Source: Nissolia schottii
Lineage: Eukaryota > Streptophyta > Magnoliopsida > Fabales > Fabaceae
Length of the DNA: 64,000 nt
Assembly (NCBI GenBank): GCA_003254905.1
Contig: QANU01011218.1
Location: 150,433 to 214,432 of the forward strand
Direction of reading: 5' to 3'
Within the stretch, counting starts at the first letter, position 1, and each line of letters begins with the position of its first letter. Below, piece by piece: positions 59,299 to 64,000 of the stretch. The notes under the pieces were generated by a model. It saw only the letters and a program-made list of their open reading frames with translations, had not been told where the DNA came from and searched no databases. The position numbers and the translations under genes are program-made.

Positions 59299-59915
59299 TG
59301 CAATAGGATCAACGCAGTTAAGGGTCTCCTCCTCCTTTCATAGATAGCATCCCAATGATCACATCCTCAAAATGGTTTTGATTTATCTGGTTGTGTTGGA
59401 TGTTGGTTGGGTGGGGCCCTCATGGGTAATGGTTCGAACTTGGAACACAGGTTTCGGTTATGCATGTGGGAAGATTAGGTTGGGGGCTTGGCAGCATTCT
59501 CCACGTGTAGGAGTGGACTAAGCCTTGCATATTCTACTTTGTAGGCAAGAAATTACTTCAGGCCCAAAGAAAAATTTGGGCATACAAGGTTGTCACAGCT
59601 TTGACAAAAATAAACAAAACTTTGCACAAACAAATGAAGTCACCAAGCCATTTGTTTGTTTCTCATTCATTGCCTTTTACATGGTAACTAGTTAGCACTA
59701 TTAAAAACAGCCTTTATCTTCGTATAGCTTCTAGTTATATGTATATTTTTTTGGTACATTAGTTACTTCTCTTTTTTTACTTTCCTCCAGGTGTTTGGCC
59801 CTTGCACTCAATTAAGTTGAATATATAATTTATATATAGCCTGAAGGCAAACGAAAAACTAAAAGAGATCCACTATACTGGATTACTCATTTTCAAAGCC
59901 CGTCATGATACAGAT
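59299..59915. other. CBBY promoter side and TPR-gene 3' flank
   Basis: About 600 bp separate the CBBY start from the TPR gene stop (both genes on the minus strand). The half near 59299-59520 is the likely CBBY promoter and 5' UTR. The rest is AT-rich and probably includes the TPR gene 3' UTR. Confidence 0.5.
59502..59507. promoter_or_regulatory. G-box (CACGTG) upstream of CBBY
   Basis: A perfect CACGTG (context CCACGTGT) lies about 205 bp upstream of the CBBY start codon. G-boxes are common in promoters of light-regulated plastid protein genes; the role here is inferred from position. Confidence 0.45.
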
Positions 59916-62900
59916 TCATTCTTTAACATGGCATGAGGAGAGGCTTCTACATAACTTTGACATGGAAACCACCTTAACCAAGTTGGACTTGGCTGCATCA
60001 AGCAACGAGTCTGATTGGAGGGCCTTCTCAAAACAATATTTGGCCTCTTCCAAAAGACCCTCAGCAAGAAATACAAGACCCAGATTGTTAAACGCAAGAG
60101 CATAGCCTGGCTGCAGTTCGAGTGACTTGGCAAGCATTGCCTTGGCTCGTTGATACTGTTTCTGATGGCGATAGAGGATTCCCAAGTTGGATAATATGGC
60201 ATGCGCTTGATGAGTAGTTGCCAGAGACAGAGCCTTCTTGTATACTTCTTCAGCTTGTGATGGTTCTTCTGATAGTAGAAGTGCGACACCTGTACATGAA
60301 TTTTTAATCAATATGATGAATACTGTTCAAGTCTAGCATTGCTTAAAGGATACGATCAAAATAGCCTTAAACCTAAACCACCCTAAACACCTATAAAAAG
60401 GAATAATTCTTTCCTTGGAAAGAGAGACGCAGGAGGGGGCCAAAGTACCAGGCCACAGTTCAGTAACAAGTGAAAATTACAACCCAAAATAGGGGGGGAG
60501 AGAGAGAGAGAGAGAGGGAGAGAGGGAGGGAGAGAGCGCATTAGAGCATACCTAGGTTAGACCAAGCATAACAGGAATCCTTGTCACAGGCAACAGCAGC
60601 TTTGAGGTATTTTTGCGATGTTTTGAATTGCCGAGCACAAAGACTATGAAGGCCAAGTTGGAGCCACTGCACAGCATCATCTGGATCCTCTGCTATAGCC
60701 TGGTAGAAAAAGAATGGCACGCCAAATAATATGCATTAAAATATAACTATCATAGAAACAACTAAAAATATTGAGCAATGACATTTCAGATAAGCTTTAC
60801 AAACCACAGAGTACGCATCATAAAAGCTAAACTAGCAAGTGAATAATTAAGAATTAATAATTAATAATAGAATACACTTGAAAGTTGTGCATGCCCTGTG
60901 CGACAACTGCACCTCACTCTGGGGATGGAAACTAAAGCAATAAACTACCTGCTTTAAACTGCTAACAGTGCGCTCTTCAACTTCCATCAACTCATGCTGT
61001 TCACTTTCATATGCCGCTGCTATCTCATGCTGAGACTTGTGAACCAAGGCAAGCCCGGCCCATGCTATTGGAAGCTCAACCAGTGATGAATCGCCATCCC
61101 TTATTATAGAAGCCATCTCGTTTCCAGCACATGAAAGCAGTTCACTGGGATCTTGAGATCTTTCTGCCTCCTTTATTCGATGGATAGAAACAGCATATCG
61201 AGTAGACATGCAATTGGGTTCCAGTTTTGCTGCCTACAAAGCAAACTCCAAGAGGGATGGGAAAAATTAGCAACTGACAGTCCACAAAACTGCAAGAAAA
61301 GCTGATTTCTAAAAATAAGGGAGGGAACTTATCAACATTGACACTTAGCCAAAATGCAATAGACAAATGTTCAATGAGAGTAACTCATGCCATAAAGAGA
61401 ATAAATACAAAAGGATCCCGGTAAATTTTTTGCAGAGAACGGATGATCCAAACATTTCTGCCAAGAACAAGGATCAGGAAAGCAATGAATAATCTCAATA
61501 AATATGCTATAAATGCCTATAGCAAGGAGCCATTAGCACCTTTTCCAAGCACTTGCTGGAACTTCTATGATCACCACTCATAGAAAATGCATTGGCAAGA
61601 TTTGCCCAGATATGGGCTGATTTGCAATCCACTTTAATTGCAGCTAACAAACATTCCTTAGCAACGTTAACAGCCACAGCATGGTCTGCCAAAGCACCTT
61701 CAGCAGCACTTGCACCAGCACCTACAAAAAAAATTTGGGATGATAATCATTTCAGACAAATTTCTTCAACTGAATAATAAAAAATGACAAATCAGTGTAA
61801 TATTCCCCAAAATTGAGAGCATAAAGCAGAGTACCTGCTACAACTGAAGCATGTTTACACAAAAGAAGGGCAGCATAATTGACTAAAGCTGCAGGATGGT
61901 TTTGATCTTTCAGTATCAACTCTTGAAAACACTTCTCAGATAATTCCAAATTCCCACTGGCAAGCAAAATAGTTAGCAACAATACTGAGGAAACATAATA
62001 AAGGATTAAATTAAGCATACAAAATAAATAATAAAGGATTAAAAACTAATATAAATCCTTTATCAATTAAAGCCACAAAAAATAGTTTCCCAAATAATTC
62101 AATGCCATATTCAGGAAAAGAACAGTTGGAATATCACCTAGAACAGGATAGCAGAAGGTCTCTCTTATACAAGAAACATACATTATTGCATAATAGCAGT
62201 CTCCTATTCTAGTTGTTCCCACTTAAACTAGTACTCATTTGGCATTCAGCCGCATGGTATATGTTGTATGAGTTCTAAAGATAAACTACTCTCTTTTTAT
62301 GATAGAAAAAGAAATTTACTAATGAGGAAAAAGATAAAGAAAACATGCATGTCCTACAAGATTGAAACATGAGAACAGATCCTCTCAATTAAGATTCTTG
62401 TCATGTGAGGTCAAATGTGATCTATCAACATTGAGGAGGTAGGACCCATACACGACACAAGCAACAAAGAAATCAATGGTGAGAGATTACACTTGACCTC
62501 GCATAACAATAAACTAACTTGAGAGGATCCGCTCCCTAGAAACATCTTTTTGCTTTGTAAATTGCTTTATTCAAAATGTTTTAAAAGAATATAGTAACTC
62601 CAAAAAAAGAAAAAGACATTATTACCACACATTGAATAGGGATTTATCTACAATTTGTTTGATCTATGATCCAGCATTTGTTAAAGGTACAACTTCAAAT
62701 GAAACAATTACCATAATATAGTATGAATAGCCAAGTTTTATTGTATATCCCAAAAAGGAGCTAATTACCATTCAAACTTACATTTGAAGATAAGCTATCC
62801 CAAGATTTCCTAGGCAATCATAGTTCTCTGGTGCAATGGCCAACAACGATGACAAAACTGAGATAGCACTCTACACCACCAGTGGTTGAAGTTCACATTG

Positions 62901-63515
62901 GTTCAGGCAAAGGGGGGAAAAAAACTAGTGACATCAGATACTGAAAAAGAAACTGAAACATCAGACATGCAATAAGAATATTAAAGCATAAGGAACAAGG
63001 TACTTGTACCTGCACGCGACCACTTTTAAGAAGGATAAAACCTAGTGTATTCCATACAGCTGCCTGCCTGATATCTGACTGCATTGCCTCTTTCAGCTTA
63101 GAAAGAATTTCCTCAAGTTCGTGAGGTTCAAGTTCTTTGTCTGAACTATTTTCTGATGAACTTTCTAGTATCAGGCACTATAAGGATTATCAAACATGTC
63201 AATGAACAGAAAGATGACAATCATTTATTTATCAAATTAAGATTATTGCACCTGTGCATGGTGAATCTGAACTAACGAAAGCAACTCTGGCCTATCAACC
63301 TCAGCCTCAGATTTGAGTAATATCTCAGCTGCCTTCTCATAAGCTAATACAGCCTGAAGAAGTTTTAATGACCCAGAGAGCAAAATATACGTCAAACATA
63401 AAGATCAATTTTAAAGCACTACCTTTTGAGGTTGGCTTAATCTTTGGTACATCAAGCCAAGAATAAAATGAGCATGAGCATTTTTGGGCATCTTTCTTGC
63501 AACATGAACCAAGCC
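59916..63515 (-). CDS. Tetratricopeptide-repeat (TPR) protein, C-terminal part (5' partial)
   Basis: Nine exons join in phase: 63515-63423, 63353-63252, 63177-63010, 62870-62782, 61956-61835, 61721-61540, 61233-60949, 60699-60552, 60289-59916 (stop TGA), giving 520 residues. The first visible exon starts in phase 0, so upstream exons lie beyond 64000. Many 34-residue TPR signatures are visible: A-H-A-H-F-I-L-G-L-M-Y, A-V-W-N-T-L-G-F-I-L-L, N-Y-D-C-L-G-N-L-G-I-A-Y, A-H-I-W-A-N-L-A-N-A-F, Y-A-W-S-N-L-G-V-A-L-L, and A-L-A-F-N-N-L-G-L-V-F. TPR arrays are protein-interaction scaffolds. I recall a plant TPR protein of about 650 residues with this make-up, but I do not assign a specific name. No enzymatic domain is visible. 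Confidence 0.88.
60492..60536. repeat. (GA)n microsatellite in a TPR-gene intron
   Basis: A G-run followed by GA-dinucleotide repeats, in the intron 60290-60551. Confidence 0.85.
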
Positions 63516-64000
63516 CTACAAGCATGAACTCATTTGGTCAGTAACAAAGCAAACTCAACAAGAATAATGATAACAACGGCCATAACAATAAGTTACTACT
63601 ATGTCAAGACTGAACATTACAGTTTTGGCTTTCCAACCTCCAACTTTGCTATAAAAAGGGGAAAAAAAATGATTCAATAGTGCAAAGATGGTGGTAAAGA
63701 GGAATCAGTCATGGCAAATATGCCCGAGGACTATTTCTGATTTCCCAGAGACACAATTGGCCTAATTTTCAACCTCCACTTTGCTACAAAAACAATTGAC
63801 CAACCCTATATTTTACAGAAAAGACAGTTGAATCTTTTTAAGGATAAAGTAAATTTTTAATAAGCAAAGAAGAAGAAAACAAAGACTGGAGGACGAGAGA
63901 TCCTCCTAACAAAAACAAGAACTAACAGAAGAAAAACCATTGATGAAGCAAAGTTTTCTAATCTCTTAACATGTTTGAGAGGGAAACCCCTCCTAAAAGA

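Overview
This is a nuclear plant genome window from a eudicot, most likely a legume. Genes are interrupted by many GT-AG introns and proteins read as plastid-targeted plant families. The intergenic DNA is AT-rich and full of MITEs and tRNA-derived SINEs. The telomere-type motif TTTAGGG is present. The N-terminus and acidic linker of the TIC40 gene look very close to what I remember of the pea protein, which is the main reason for suggesting Fabaceae (inference).

Layout. 1-942 (+): last exon of the splicing factor SF1/BBP. 943-5000: non-coding DNA with two unassigned exon-like pieces. 5100-7200: dead PIF/Harbinger transposon. 7860-9606: MITEs and a SINE. 9854-13805 (+): complete eight-exon chloroplast-targeted EamA/WAT1-like transporter. 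15018-17400 (-): pseudogene fragments. 18068-18891: terminal-inverted-repeat element carrying a minisatellite. 19385-29273 (-): complete 14-exon TIC40, with MITEs and SINEs in its largest intron. 30700-38443: dense nested MITEs, a Tourist-like element, a duplicated repeat block and the left part of a long element. 38444-39095: assembly gap of Ns. 39217-40690 (+): broken membrane-protein gene fragment. 41286-41657: 205-bp tandem duplication. 41658-53442: 11.8 kb of degenerate tetranucleotide satellite containing two telomere motifs and one strand switch. 54966-59298 (-): complete eight-exon CBBY (xylulose-1,5-bisphosphate phosphatase). 59916-63515 (-): 3' nine exons of a TPR protein that continues past the right edge.

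The genes do not form an operon or an obvious biosynthetic cluster. Three of them (transporter, TIC40, CBBY) are predicted plastid proteins. Two of those have a perfect CACGTG G-box upstream of the start codon, but adjacency is probably coincidental. All exon structures were joined by hand from splice consensus and reading phase. The totals are consistent: 448, 447 and 323 codons for the three complete genes, and 520 codons for the partial TPR gene.

The most unusual part is the 41.3-53.4 kb region. A 4-bp-register satellite of consensus A-Y-R-S starts exactly where the neighbouring copy of a tandem duplication has only a short GT-rich tetranucleotide tract. This suggests local expansion with telomere-motif capture.
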